Shown: positions 8,371-17,380, counted from the first letter of the stretch. The stretch: DNA of 64,000 nt from Sphingomonas sp. Leaf22 (GCF_001421715.1 NZ_LMKP01000041.1:24816-88815); one strand, 5' to 3'. Notes: generated by a model not told the origin, from the letters alone. Translations and numbers: made by a program.

Positions 8371-9009
8371 CTATCGGCTGGCGAACGAAGCCCCGAACAG
8401 CAGCACCGGCGAATCGGTCGGCGATACCTGCAACGTACCGCCGCCCTGTTCGACCAGCTCGCGCGCCAGACAGGCCGCCGCCGCACGCGGCGTCATCATC
8501 GCCGCATCGCCCAGCAATGCGCCGCGCAGCTCGGCATCAAGCACGATCCGTGGCCCGTCGCCGCGCACCGCGATGTCGACGCCGGTCGCGGTGACCTCCG
8601 CCCCGACGTCCAGCTGCCCGCCACGCACCAGCGCGTCGCCCGCGATCAGCGCGAGGTTCAGCAACACCTTCACCGCCGGCTTGGGCAGCGACGGTGCCTC
8701 CACCATCCAGCCGAGCTTCACCTTGTGCTGGTCGCCGAACAATCCTTCCAGTGCCGCCCGCGCCTCGCGCGTGTCGATCGAATCGCCGAACCCGCCGGCC
8801 GCGCCAAAGGCGAGGCGAAAGAATTTCAGCTTGTTCGCCGATGCCCGCGCGCTGTCGGTCAGCAGTTCGAGACAGCGGGCACGCATATCGGGATCGGTCT
8901 CGTCGGCCAGTAGTTCGAGGCCGTTGTTGAGCGCACCGACCGGGCTGAGCAGATCGTGGCACAATCGCGAACACATCAGGCTGGCGAAGTCGGCTGGGCT
9001 GATGTTCAA
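8371..9009 (-). CDS. chpT: Histidine phosphotransferase ChpT
   Basis: A relay protein that takes phosphate from the hybrid kinase CckA and passes it to CtrA and CpdR. The 212-aa product has the ChpT hallmark near the N-terminus, LCSRLCHDLLSPVGAL, with phospho-His H18, followed by a degenerate Bergerat-like C-terminal domain that cannot bind ATP in studied members. The reading frame continues upstream to 9078, but the TTG at 9009 overlaps the stop of the JAMM gene by 4 nt (TTGA) and gives the normal length, so I use it. Its position immediately upstream of cheA is notable. Confidence 0.88.
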   Translation of the reverse strand: MNISPADFASLMCSRLCHDLLSPVGALNNGLELLADETDPDMRARCLELLTDSARASANKLKFFRLAFGAAGGFGDSIDTREARAALEGLFGDQHKVKLGWMVEAPSLPKPAVKVLLNLALIAGDALVRGGQLDVGAEVTATGVDIAVRGDGPRIVLDAELRGALLGDAAMMTPRAAAACLARELVEQGGGTLQVSPTDSPVLLFGASFASR

Positions 9010-9506
9010 AGCGGCGATCCCTGCGCAGCCGCGAACGTCATCGTCCGGCTGCTGGCGTCCATGTGCACCGCCCCGCAATTTTTTTCAACGTGGCCGGCAT
9101 GGCGGACGTCGAAGGAAACCGGGTCGAATCGGCCATGGCGTTCACCGTTCGCGACCGCCCGCCACAGCCGGGCGGTACCATGGCCGAGGATGAGCCACAG
9201 CCGCCCGTCCGCCGCCGCCTGCACCGCGTCGGTCGGCGACGGATCGGCGCTGCCGACCGGATGCGAATGATACCAGCCGAGCACCGCCGCTCCGCCCGCT
9301 CGGGCGTCGCGATACGCCTTGAGCAGGGTCGCGGGATCGATCTCGAAATGGCGGGCAGGATCGGCGGCGACGTTGCGGGCCGGTTCGGCCGCCTCGACGC
9401 CGGCGTCCGTGCCCCGCAGCAACCCGCAAATCTCCTCCGCGCTCGCCGTCGCCTCGACCAGCAACCGCCGGATCGTTTCGCTTGTAAAACTTGGCCTCAT
9501 GCCCAT
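9006..9506 (-). CDS. JAMM/MPN-domain metalloprotease family protein
   Basis: A 166-aa protein of the Mov34/MPN/PAD-1 family. The JAMM zinc site is complete: an upstream Glu (E24/E25 in EEICGLL), H80 and H82 (WYHSHPVG), S90 and D93 (SPTD). Bacterial members cleave short peptides or isopeptide/thiocarboxylate fusions; the substrate here is unknown. Starts at 9506 or 9500 are both possible; the ribosome-binding site is weak. It is divergent from the pseudouridine synthase gene with only about 11 nt between starts, so their promoters must overlap coding sequence. Its stop overlaps the chpT start. Confidence 0.88.
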   Translation of the reverse strand: MGMRPSFTSETIRRLLVEATASAEEICGLLRGTDAGVEAAEPARNVAADPARHFEIDPATLLKAYRDARAGGAAVLGWYHSHPVGSADPSPTDAVQAAADGRLWLILGHGTARLWRAVANGERHGRFDPVSFDVRHAGHVEKNCGAVHMDASSRTMTFAAAQGSPL

Positions 9507-9517
9507 CTTTGTAGGCA

Positions 9518-10471
9518 ATGGACCGGGGGGTTTCCACGATAGAGGCGCGCATCACCGATGCCGCGCACGGGCTTCGGATCGACAAGGCGCTGGCCGAAGT
9601 CGTGCCCGATCTGTCGCGTGAACGGGTCAAGGCGCTGATGGCGGCGGGCCATGTCGCCGGTCCCGATGGTCCGGTCTCCGATGGCAAGCGCAAGGTTGTG
9701 GCGGGACAGCAGTTCGTCATCACCCTGCCACCGGCCGTCCCGCTCGATACCGTGGCGCAGGATATTCCGCTGGTCGTCGCTTATGAGGACGACCATCTGA
9801 TCGTCATCGACAAGCCCGCCGGGCTGGTTGTGCATCCGGCCGCCGGCAATCTCGATGGCACGTTGGTCAACGCGCTGCTGCATCATTGCGCAGGCAATCT
9901 GTCGGGGATCGGCGGCGTCGCGCGGCCCGGCATCGTCCACCGCATCGACAAGGATACGTCCGGGCTGCTGGTCGTCGCCAAGCACGACGTCGCGCATGAG
10001 GGGCTGGCGCGGCAGTTCAAGGATCACAGCATCGACCGCCGCTATCTGGCGATCGCGGCGGGACGGGTGCTGACGTCGACGGGCACCGTCGACGCGCCGC
10101 TTGCGCGGTCCCCCAATGATCGCAAGAAGATGGCGATCGTCCGTTCGCCCATCGCCAAGCATGCGGTGACGCATTGGCGTAAGCTGCGCCAGTTGCGCGA
10201 CGCGTCGCTGATCGAATGCCGGCTGGAAACCGGCCGCACGCATCAGGTGCGGGTCCACATGGCATCGATCGGCCATCCCCTGCTCGGCGACCCGGTCTAT
10301 GCGGGGCGGCGGCCGGCGTTGCGCGCCGAACTCGAACGGCTCGATTTCCGGCGACAGGCGTTGCACGCGGCACATCTGGGGTTCATCCATCCCGTGACAA
10401 GCAACGCTTTGGCGTTCGATAGCGACCTTCCGGCAGACATGCAGGAACTGTTGGATCATCTTCACGTATAG
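9518..10471 (+). CDS. rluD: RluA-family pseudouridine synthase (RluD-like)
   Basis: Converts specific uridines in 23S rRNA to pseudouridine. The 317-aa protein has an N-terminal S4 RNA-binding domain (residues ~12-60, IDKALAEVVPDLSRERVKALM) and a catalytic domain with HRIDKDTSGLLVVAK, whose D144 is the nucleophile, plus ETGRTHQVRVH further on. Domain order and length match RluD/RluC; RluD is the more likely because of its RIDKALAE start, but the exact target positions cannot be proven from sequence. 52 nt separate it from rpoH. Confidence 0.9.
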   Translation: MDRGVSTIEARITDAAHGLRIDKALAEVVPDLSRERVKALMAAGHVAGPDGPVSDGKRKVVAGQQFVITLPPAVPLDTVAQDIPLVVAYEDDHLIVIDKPAGLVVHPAAGNLDGTLVNALLHHCAGNLSGIGGVARPGIVHRIDKDTSGLLVVAKHDVAHEGLARQFKDHSIDRRYLAIAAGRVLTSTGTVDAPLARSPNDRKKMAIVRSPIAKHAVTHWRKLRQLRDASLIECRLETGRTHQVRVHMASIGHPLLGDPVYAGRRPALRAELERLDFRRQALHAAHLGFIHPVTSNALAFDSDLPADMQELLDHLHV

Positions 10472-10523
10472 ATTACGGTGATGCCGCAATGCGGCGTGGC
10501 CCACGACAAAGGGAGTTTTGACG

Positions 10524-11429
10524 ATGGCAACTGGCAGCAACGTCCCGGCGACGATCCCGGCGCTCGGCGGCGAGGCGAGCCTCAACCGCTATCTCTCCGA
10601 AATCCGCAAGTTTCCGATCCTCGCGCCCGAGCAGGAATATATGCTCGCCAAGCGGTTTCAGGAACATGGCGATCCGGAGGCGGCGGCGCAGCTCGTCACC
10701 TCGCACCTGCGTCTCGTCGCCAAGATCGCGATGGGTTATCGCGGCTATGGCCTCCCCGTCAGCGAACTGATTTCCGAAGGGAATATCGGGCTGATGCAGG
10801 GCGTGAAGAAATTCGAACCCGATCGCGGCTTCCGCCTCGCCACCTATGCGATGTGGTGGATCCGCGCCTCGATACAGGAATTCATCCTGCGATCGTGGAG
10901 CCTCGTAAAGATGGGCACCACCGCCGCGCAGAAGAAGCTGTTCTTCAACCTGCGCCGGATGAAGTCCAAGCTGGACGCGTTCGAGGACGGCGATCTCAGC
11001 CCCGAACATCTCGCCAAGATCGCGACCGATCTCGGCGTGACCGAGGACGAGGTGACGTCGATGAACCGTCGCATGGCGATGGGCGGCGACACGTCGCTCA
11101 ACGTCCCCATGCGCGAGGATGGCGAGAGCCAGTGGCAGGACTGGCTGGCCGATGACGGCCCCTTGCAGGACTCGGTCGTCGCCGAGGCGCAGGAGGCCGA
11201 TGTCCGTCACGGCATGCTGGTCGAGGCGATGGACGACCTCAACGACCGCGAAAAGCACATCCTGACCGAACGCCGCCTGACCGACGATCCCAAGACGCTG
11301 GAAGAACTGAGCCAGGTATACGGCGTCAGCCGCGAACGCGTCCGCCAGATCGAGGTCCGCGCCTTCGAAAAACTGCAAAAGGCGATGATGCGCCTCGCCG
11401 GCGACCGCCGGATGCTGGCAGCAGTCTGA
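10524..11429 (+). CDS. rpoH: RNA polymerase heat-shock sigma factor RpoH (sigma-32)
   Basis: Directs RNA polymerase to heat-shock promoters. The 301-aa protein has region 2 (LRLVAKIAMGYRGYG; GFRLATYAMWWIRASIQEFI), the RpoH box that marks the family (QKKLFFNLRR), and region 4 with a helix-turn-helix (TLEELSQVYGVSRERVRQIE). The ATG at 10524 is chosen because GGGAG at 10511-10515 sits 8 nt upstream; a TTG two codons earlier is less likely. Alphaproteobacteria often hold two RpoH paralogues; which one this is cannot be decided. A matching promoter is present upstream of hsp20 in this window. Confidence 0.95.
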   Translation: MATGSNVPATIPALGGEASLNRYLSEIRKFPILAPEQEYMLAKRFQEHGDPEAAAQLVTSHLRLVAKIAMGYRGYGLPVSELISEGNIGLMQGVKKFEPDRGFRLATYAMWWIRASIQEFILRSWSLVKMGTTAAQKKLFFNLRRMKSKLDAFEDGDLSPEHLAKIATDLGVTEDEVTSMNRRMAMGGDTSLNVPMREDGESQWQDWLADDGPLQDSVVAEAQEADVRHGMLVEAMDDLNDREKHILTERRLTDDPKTLEELSQVYGVSRERVRQIEVRAFEKLQKAMMRLAGDRRMLAAV

Positions 11430-11477
11430 CGCGACGGGGGGGGCGGGATGAGAGCCACCGTTCCCCCGCAATTCGTC

Positions 11478-11497
11478 ATCCCGGCGTAGGCCGGGAT
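11478..11497. repeat. Short palindromic repeat
   Basis: An ATCCCGG-cgtagg-CCGGGAT hairpin of the kind scattered between sphingomonad genes. The rest of the 279-nt gap 11430-11708 is C-rich and holds no convincing gene. Confidence 0.6.
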
Positions 11498-11708
11498 CCA
11501 TAACCCATGCCGTCAACGGCTCCTGCCGCAACGCCAACGCCATGGCCCGACCGCCCCAAACAACGCCCCTGCGAAAACTGGGCCACCAAACGCCCCCCCC
11601 TCCCCCGCCAAGCGCAAGATCACCCCGCACCGGCATAACGCCCCCTTCGACAACAGAAGACGGGCCATCCTCTTGCCCAAACCCGCCACACCATCGTAGC
11701 GAGCCACT

Positions 11709-12443
11709 ATGGCCGCCCGCACCACCCAACGCTCCCGCCCCAAACCCGCCACAGCCCCCCGCGGCGTGGGCCGGCGCATCATCGGCTGGGCGATCAAGGC
11801 GCTGCTTGGCTTCATCCTGCTGTCCGTGCTGTGGGTGCTACTGCTACGCTTCGTCCCGCCGCCGATCACGCTGACCATGCTCGGTGACGTGCCGACCGGA
11901 CACGGCGTCACCAAATCATGGCGCAGCCTGTCAAGCATCGACCCCGACATGCCCCGCGCGGTGATCGCCGCCGAAGACAGTCGCTTCTGCGGTCATAACG
12001 GGTTCGATTATGCCGCCATCGCCAACGCCGCCCGCCGCAACGCGCAGGGCGGCCGCATCCGTGGTGGTTCGACGATCAGTCAGCAGACTGCCAAGAACGT
12101 GTTCCTCTGGCAGGGCGGCGGCTATTTCCGCAAGGCCATGGAAGCCTATTTCACCGTGCTGATCGAGGCGCTGTGGGGCAAGCGGCGGATCATGGAAGTC
12201 TATCTCAACGTCGCCGAGACCGGGATCGGCACCTACGGCATCGAGGCCGGCGCACAGCGTTACTTCAAGCACGGCGCAGCGAAACTCTCCGGTCGCGAAG
12301 CCGCGCAGATCGCCGCCGTCCTGCCCCTGCCCAAAAAGCGCGCCGGCATCGCGCCGACCGGTTTCACCGGCCGCTACGCCCGCACGATCGAACGCCGCAT
12401 CGGTATCGTTCGCCGCGAACGGCTGGACCGGTGTCTGAACTGA
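11709..12443 (+). CDS. mtgA: Monofunctional biosynthetic peptidoglycan transglycosylase
   Basis: Polymerises lipid II into glycan strands at the inner membrane. The 244-aa protein has a basic cytoplasmic start, one membrane segment (residues ~27-48) and a GT51 domain: the catalytic Glu E89 in AAEDSRF, then GGSTISQQTAKN, and a later KRRIMEVYLN motif. No transpeptidase domain follows, which separates it from bifunctional PBPs. Length is normal for MtgA. It is preceded by the palindrome-containing gap and followed by a dispersed inverted repeat. Confidence 0.94.
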   Translation: MAARTTQRSRPKPATAPRGVGRRIIGWAIKALLGFILLSVLWVLLLRFVPPPITLTMLGDVPTGHGVTKSWRSLSSIDPDMPRAVIAAEDSRFCGHNGFDYAAIANAARRNAQGGRIRGGSTISQQTAKNVFLWQGGGYFRKAMEAYFTVLIEALWGKRRIMEVYLNVAETGIGTYGIEAGAQRYFKHGAAKLSGREAAQIAAVLPLPKKRAGIAPTGFTGRYARTIERRIGIVRRERLDRCLN

Positions 12444-12460
12444 ATCAAGTCGTTAGGGTT

Positions 12461-12538
12461 GTCGCCCCGGAATTGCTCCGGGGCCCGCTCCTTGTAACGG
12501 AGAATAGAAGCGGGACCACGGATCAAGTCCGGGGTGAC
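12461..12538. repeat. Dispersed inverted repeat (family copy 1)
   Basis: A divergent copy of the ~80-nt inverted repeat found again at 17381 and 50518. Its right half reads GCGGGACCACGGATCAAG then TCCGGGGTGAC; the left half is the degraded complement. It sits between the convergent mtgA and the small membrane protein gene and might help terminate both. Confidence 0.7.
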
Positions 12539-12555
12539 GAAGACAACACAGCTGA

Positions 12556-12804
12556 TTACTTCGTCGCCCGCTCGACCGCGTCGCCTGCCTTGTCCGCCGC
12601 CGACCCGACGCTCTTGGCCGCGCCAGCGACGGCATCGGTCCGAACATTGTCGTTGTTGGCATTGTTCAGTAGGAAATAGGCACCGACGATCACCGCGATC
12701 AGCACGGCAAGGCCGATCAACAGCCCGCCGCCCGATCCACGCCGTTCGATGATCGTCGTGTGCGGCGCACCGTTGGTGGTGGTTTCGATACGATCGGGTT
12801 GCAT
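12556..12804 (-). CDS. Small single-pass membrane protein, unknown function
   Basis: An 82-aa protein with a charged N-terminal ~25 residues, one strong hydrophobic segment (GLLIGLAVLIAVIVGAYFLL, residues ~27-46) and an Ala/Asp/Lys-rich tail with weak coiled-coil character (SAADKAGDAVERATK). It is probably anchored in the inner membrane with the tail outside. Start: AGGGAGG lies 6 nt before the ATG at 12804, while the ATG at 12810 overlaps too closely with it. No known domain; similar small proteins are common in sphingomonads but I cannot give a function. Confidence 0.75.
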   Translation of the reverse strand: MQPDRIETTTNGAPHTTIIERRGSGGGLLIGLAVLIAVIVGAYFLLNNANNDNVRTDAVAGAAKSVGSAADKAGDAVERATK

Positions 12805-12878
12805 GGTCATCCTCCCTACAAATTCGATCGCTCGAAAACCACCGGACTAACCGCTTGTTCCAGCAGCGTTCCGATCGA

Positions 12879-13202
12879 TCAGAACGGCAGCTTGAACCCC
12901 GGCGGCAGCGGCAGGCCGCTGGTCAGCTTCGACATTTCGGTCGAGCTTGCCGCATCCGCCTTTGCCCGCGCATCGTTGAACGCGGCGACGATCAGGTCCT
13001 CGAGCATCTGCTTTTCCGACGCCTGCAACAGCGACTCGTCGATATCGACGCCCAATATGCGCCCCTTGGCCGATGCCCGGACCTTGACCAGTCCGCCGCC
13101 CGATTGTCCGTCGACCTCGATCGTGTCGAGGTTCGCCTGTGCCTTGGTCAGTTCGCTCTGCACGTTCTGCGCCATAGCCATGATGTCATCGAGATTCTTC
13201 AT
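12879..13202 (-). CDS. ybaB: YbaB/EbfC family nucleoid-associated protein
   Basis: A 107-aa DNA-binding protein of the YbaB family. The start MKNLDDIMAMAQNVQSELTK and the central GLVKVRASAKG and LEDLIVAAFNDA segments follow the family. The ATG at 13202 overlaps the dnaX stop by 4 nt (ATGA), and a dnaX-ybaB (often then recR) order is classical, which supports both the call and the start. recR is not next here. Confidence 0.93.
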   Translation of the reverse strand: MKNLDDIMAMAQNVQSELTKAQANLDTIEVDGQSGGGLVKVRASAKGRILGVDIDESLLQASEKQMLEDLIVAAFNDARAKADAASSTEMSKLTSGLPLPPGFKLPF

Positions 13203-14839
13203 CGCGCGATACTCCCGTCGCTGCGTTGCCAATGATCGAGGGTGGCGTCCGGAAACGCCGCCAGTGCCGCCTGTACCAACGGCGAATGCAAAACCTGTTC
13301 GCGCTCCGATTCCGCCTTGGCCGTTTCCTGCTCGCGCAGGGTGGGCGCACCCGCCCCCTTGCCGATCAGAACGCGCCAATGGCTGCCGGTGATCCCTTTC
13401 AGCGCGACTTCGACATCGCGGGGGAAATCGGCGGGCAGCGGTCGCGATCCGCTCAGTTCGATCAGGTTCGGCTCCAGCCGGATCATCCGCGCGCAATTGC
13501 GAAACTGCGCCTCCAGCGAGTGGCGGCCATGTTTCGACAACAGGTTCGCGACCTGCTCCATCGTCTCGGGCACCGGATCGACCGCGACTTCGGCCGCAGC
13601 CGGTGCGGAGGGAGCCGCCGCAGGCGTCATCGCCGGCACCTGCCCTGCCGCCAACTGCTTGGCCAGCGTCCCCGGATCGGGCAGCGACGACGCGTGCACG
13701 ATGCGCAGCAACGCCATCTCGCACGCCTCGATCGGCAGGGCCGCGCGCGAAACCTCCTCATGACCCTTGAGCAACAACTGCCACAACCGGTGCAGCATCG
13801 GAAACGACAGCGCGCTCCACGCATCGAACGCGGCACGTTCCTCGGCCGACTGACCCGGCCCACGGTCCCCGCCGACCTTGACGATCGTCACCGCATGGAC
13901 GGTTTCCAGCAAGGTCCGCAGCACCGACGCCGGATCGACGCCCAGATCATATTGCGCCCGCAATGCCTTGAGCGCCCCCACCGCATCGGCCTTTAGCAAC
14001 AGGTCGAACAACGCCCGGATCGCTCCGCGATCGGACAGGCCCAGCATCTGCCGCACCGCATCGGCACGCACGCCCTCGCCCTCCAGCCCGCCATGGGCTA
14101 TCGCCTGATCGAGGATCGACAGCCCGTCGCGCGCCGACCCTTCCGCCGCGCGCGCGATCAGTTGCAGCGCCTCCGGCTCGGCCTCGACGCCCTCCGCCTC
14201 GACGACCCTGGCAAAATGTCCGGCCAGCAGATCGGCCGGAATCCGCCGCAGGTCGAACCGCTGGCAACGCGACAGCACCGTCACCGGCACCTTGTGGACC
14301 TCGGTCGTCGCCAGCAGGAATTTGACGTGTGCGGGCGGCTCTTCCAGCGTTTTTAGCAGCGCGTTGAACGCCGGCGTCGACATCATATGCACTTCGTCGA
14401 TGATGTAGATCTTGAAGCGCGCCGACACCGCCGAATAGCGCACCGCCTCGGTCATCTCGCGCACGCTGTCGACGCCGTTGTTCGACGCGGCGTCGATCTC
14501 GATGACGTCGATATGCCGCCCCTCGGCGATCGCCCGGCACGGTTCGCACACCCCGCACGGATCGATGGTCGGTCCGCCCTGCCCGTCCGGCCCGATACAG
14601 TTCAGCGCCTTGGCGATCAGCCGCGCGGTCGACGTCTTGCCGACCCCGCGCACCCCGGTCAGCAGGAACGCATGGGCAAGGCGACCGCGCTTGATGGCAT
14701 TGCCCAGCGTCGTGACCATCGCATCCTGCCCGATCAGCTGGCTGAACGTCTGCGGCCGATATTTGCGCGCGAGCACGCGATACGGCTGGCTGACAAGCGG
14801 CTGTTCGGGGATGTCGAGGGCGAGGAAGGAGTCGGACAT
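13199..14839 (-). CDS. dnaX: DNA polymerase III subunits gamma and tau
   Basis: The AAA+ motor subunit of the clamp loader that places the beta clamp on DNA. The 546-aa protein has Walker A GVRGVGKTS (residues 62-70), four zinc-binding cysteines (C81, C95, C98, C101), Walker B IIDEVH (146-151), sensor-1 LLATTE and the arginine finger in VLSRCQRF. The C-terminal ~150 residues, after an Ala/Pro linker, match the tau extension. No obvious slippery heptamer for a gamma-producing frameshift was seen. It is coupled to ybaB downstream. Confidence 0.96.
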   Translation of the reverse strand: MSDSFLALDIPEQPLVSQPYRVLARKYRPQTFSQLIGQDAMVTTLGNAIKRGRLAHAFLLTGVRGVGKTSTARLIAKALNCIGPDGQGGPTIDPCGVCEPCRAIAEGRHIDVIEIDAASNNGVDSVREMTEAVRYSAVSARFKIYIIDEVHMMSTPAFNALLKTLEEPPAHVKFLLATTEVHKVPVTVLSRCQRFDLRRIPADLLAGHFARVVEAEGVEAEPEALQLIARAAEGSARDGLSILDQAIAHGGLEGEGVRADAVRQMLGLSDRGAIRALFDLLLKADAVGALKALRAQYDLGVDPASVLRTLLETVHAVTIVKVGGDRGPGQSAEERAAFDAWSALSFPMLHRLWQLLLKGHEEVSRAALPIEACEMALLRIVHASSLPDPGTLAKQLAAGQVPAMTPAAAPSAPAAAEVAVDPVPETMEQVANLLSKHGRHSLEAQFRNCARMIRLEPNLIELSGSRPLPADFPRDVEVALKGITGSHWRVLIGKGAGAPTLREQETAKAESEREQVLHSPLVQAALAAFPDATLDHWQRSDGSIAR

Positions 14840-14914
14840 TACGGCTGTCTTAGCGGGTGGTGGCGGCGGTGTCGCCTGTCATACCGGTAGCACTCACAGA
14901 GTGACGCGTACTGG

Positions 14915-15364
14915 TCAGATAACGTCGTCGCGCTTCTGCATCGGTCGTAGTCGACCAATTTTTCGAGCCTGACGATGCGGAAGTCGAAGTTCAAAATACC
15001 GGAGTTGCGCTTTTGCTTCCGTGTCTCCTGCTCTCGCAGCCCGCCGAAGCCAAGTTCGGTATCCGTTCAGATCGCCTCGGTTGAAGTAACTGACCGCGAG
15101 ATTCTGCGCTGCGCGCGTGTCACCCTTGACGTAAGCGCGGCGATAAAGGCCGACTGCGCTGAAGGCGTCGGCTGCGGTACCCATGCCTTCGAAACTAGCG
15201 TAATATGAAAACCAATCGGCCAATTCGATCATGGCCCCCGGGTAACCGCGTAGCGCCAAATGCCACATGATCGGCATCCACAACCCACGATGACCTTCAT
15301 AGCGGATCGCTAAGGCGCGAAGGTAAAGCCGGTCCAATGGTGTGTCGTCTGTGACATACTCCAT
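14915..15364 (-). CDS. SEL1/TPR-like repeat protein, unknown function
   Basis: A 149-aa protein made of helical repeats resembling SEL1: RGYPGAMIELADWF, VKGDTRAAQNLAVSYFNRGD and RAGDTEAKAQLRYFEL. Such repeats bind other proteins; no enzyme domain or signal peptide is seen. The C-terminus is basic (HRQARKIGRLRPMQKRDD). Codon use looks a little less GC-rich than its neighbours, hinting at later acquisition, but I did not calculate it. It is isolated from dnaX by 75 nt and from the ABC-F gene by 42 nt. Confidence 0.7.
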   Translation of the reverse strand: MEYVTDDTPLDRLYLRALAIRYEGHRGLWMPIMWHLALRGYPGAMIELADWFSYYASFEGMGTAADAFSAVGLYRRAYVKGDTRAAQNLAVSYFNRGDLNGYRTWLRRAARAGDTEAKAQLRYFELRLPHRQARKIGRLRPMQKRDDVI

Positions 15365-15406
15365 AGCCTGACTTCTTTCCCACCCAATTCGAAGGGCACA
15401 AACCCT

Positions 15407-17263
15407 CTAAGCCGCCAAAGCCTCCAACGCCTCGTTCGCCTCCATCCACTTCATCTCGGCCACCTCGATCTCCGTATCGAGGCTCGCGCGGCGCTTCATC
15501 AACTGCGCCATGGTCAGCTTCGCCAGCGCCGGGGTAGCCTTCCCCGCCATCGCCGCGTCCAGCGCGTCGCGCTGCTCGGTCAACCGCGCCAGATCGCGTT
15601 CGATCGCCTGCGCATCCTTCTTGAGCGCCTGCGCCTTTTCGCGCGCTTCGGCGGCGGCCTTGCGGTCGTCCTTCTTGTTGGCCTTCTTCGCCTTTTCCTT
15701 CGCCGAATTGCCGAGGATCAGCGCGATGTAATCGTCGATCGTCCCGTCGAATTCCTTCGCGGTCCCTTCATCGACCAGCACCAGCCGGTCGGCGGTCGCC
15801 TCCAGCATATGCCGGTCGTGGCTGACCAGCAGCACGCAGCCGGTATAGGCGTTGAGCGCCTGCACCAGCGCCTCGCGCGCATCGACGTCGAGGTGGTTGG
15901 TCGGTTCGTCGAGGATCAGCATGTGCGGCGCATCGCGGGTAATCAGCGCCAGTGCCAGCCGCGCGCGCTCGCCGCCCGACAGCTTGCCGACCAGCGTGAT
16001 CGCCTTGTCGCCCGAAAAGCCGAACCGCCCGAGTTGCGCCCGCACCGCGGCAGGCGAAGCACCCTTCATCTGGCGCGTCATGTGTTCCAGCGGCGTGTCG
16101 TCGGTGCTCAGTTCCTCGACCTGATACTGGGTGAAGTAGCCGACCTTCATCTTGCCGGCGGCGTTCATGTCGCCGTCCATCGGGGCCAGCTGCGCCGCCA
16201 GCAGCCGCGCCAGCGTCGTCTTACCGTTGCCGTTGCGCCCGAGCAGCGCGATCCGGTCCTCGGGGTCGATCCGCAAATTCAACCGCTTGAGGATCGGCGT
16301 GTCGCTATAGCCGACGCTCGCCATGTCGAGCGTGATCAGCGGTGGGCGCAGTTCGTCGGGGGCCGGAAAATCGAAGGTCAGCGACGGATCTTCGGCCACC
16401 GCCGCGATCGGCTTCATCTTCGCCAGGATCTTCATCCGCGACTGCGCCTGCTTCGCGGTGGAAGCACGGGCGGAATTCTTTGCCACATATTCCTGGAGCT
16501 TGGCGCGCTGCGTCGCTTGGTTCGCACGGGCCGATTCGATCTGGGCCAACCGTTCGGCACGCTGCTTCTCGAACGCGTCATAGCCGCCCGGATACAGCGT
16601 GATCTTGCCCTGATGCAGGTGCAGGATATGGTCGACGACATTGTTCAGGAAATCGCGTTCGTGGCTGACGACGACGATCGTCGCCCGATATCCTTTCAGG
16701 AAATCCTCCAGCCACATCACCGCTTCGAGGTCGAGGTGGTTCGACGGCTCGTCGAGCAGCAGCACGTCGGGCTGGCTGAACAACAACGCCGCAAGCGCGA
16801 CGCGCATCCGCCAGCCGCCTGAATAACTTTCCAGCGCCCGGCCCTGCATTTCTTCGTCGAAGCCGAGGCCGACCAGAATGCGCGCCGCCCGCGCGGGTGC
16901 GCCATAGGCGTCGATCGCCAGCAACCGTTCGTGGATATCGCCCAGCCGATCGGGATCGGTCACCGTCTCGGCATCGTGCATCAACCGTGCGCGCTCGACA
17001 TCAGCCTCCAGCACGGTTTCGAACGGCGTCGCCTGTCCGGCGGGCGCTTCCTGCGCAACATAGCCGAGCCGGCTCCCGCGCGGCATTTCGGCGGTGCCGT
17101 TGTCGGGTTCCAGCTGCCCGGCGATCACGCGCACCAGCGTCGATTTGCCGGCACCGTTGCGACCGATCAGCCCGACGCGGCTACCCGGCGGCAGCGCCGC
17201 GCTGGCATTGTCGAGGATCGTCCGCCCGCCAAGGCGCACCGTGATACCGTTCAGATTGAGCAT
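15407..17263 (-). CDS. ABC-F family ATPase (Uup/YheS-like)
   Basis: A soluble ATPase with two ABC domains and no membrane part, the ABC-F family that acts on ribosomes. The 618-aa protein has Walker A GRNGAGKST (~35-43) with signature SYSGGWRMRVAL in the first domain, a charged ~80-residue linker, and GRNGNGKTT with KLSGGERARLAL in the second. A C-terminal Lys/Ala-rich coiled coil (KKANKKDDRKAAAEAREKA) followed by a second helical hairpin resembles the YheS type. It probably helps translation rather than exports a drug. Confidence 0.93.
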   Translation of the reverse strand: MLNLNGITVRLGGRTILDNASAALPPGSRVGLIGRNGAGKSTLVRVIAGQLEPDNGTAEMPRGSRLGYVAQEAPAGQATPFETVLEADVERARLMHDAETVTDPDRLGDIHERLLAIDAYGAPARAARILVGLGFDEEMQGRALESYSGGWRMRVALAALLFSQPDVLLLDEPSNHLDLEAVMWLEDFLKGYRATIVVVSHERDFLNNVVDHILHLHQGKITLYPGGYDAFEKQRAERLAQIESARANQATQRAKLQEYVAKNSARASTAKQAQSRMKILAKMKPIAAVAEDPSLTFDFPAPDELRPPLITLDMASVGYSDTPILKRLNLRIDPEDRIALLGRNGNGKTTLARLLAAQLAPMDGDMNAAGKMKVGYFTQYQVEELSTDDTPLEHMTRQMKGASPAAVRAQLGRFGFSGDKAITLVGKLSGGERARLALALITRDAPHMLILDEPTNHLDVDAREALVQALNAYTGCVLLVSHDRHMLEATADRLVLVDEGTAKEFDGTIDDYIALILGNSAKEKAKKANKKDDRKAAAEAREKAQALKKDAQAIERDLARLTEQRDALDAAMAGKATPALAKLTMAQLMKRRASLDTEIEVAEMKWMEANEALEALAA

Positions 17264-17380
17264 GGCGCGGCGCGTAGCATTTTTTGCCGCGTTTGCGAAG
17301 AGCGGCGCGAAACGGCTTTCCTACACAGCTATCTCGCGGCAGGCTCGGCGTTTGTTGAGTGCCCAACACCTACCCCACCC

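Noticed and set aside
13199..14839. Programmed frameshift in dnaX that would make a short gamma subunit
   Set aside because: No slippery A-rich heptamer with a following stem was found in the minus-strand coding sequence.
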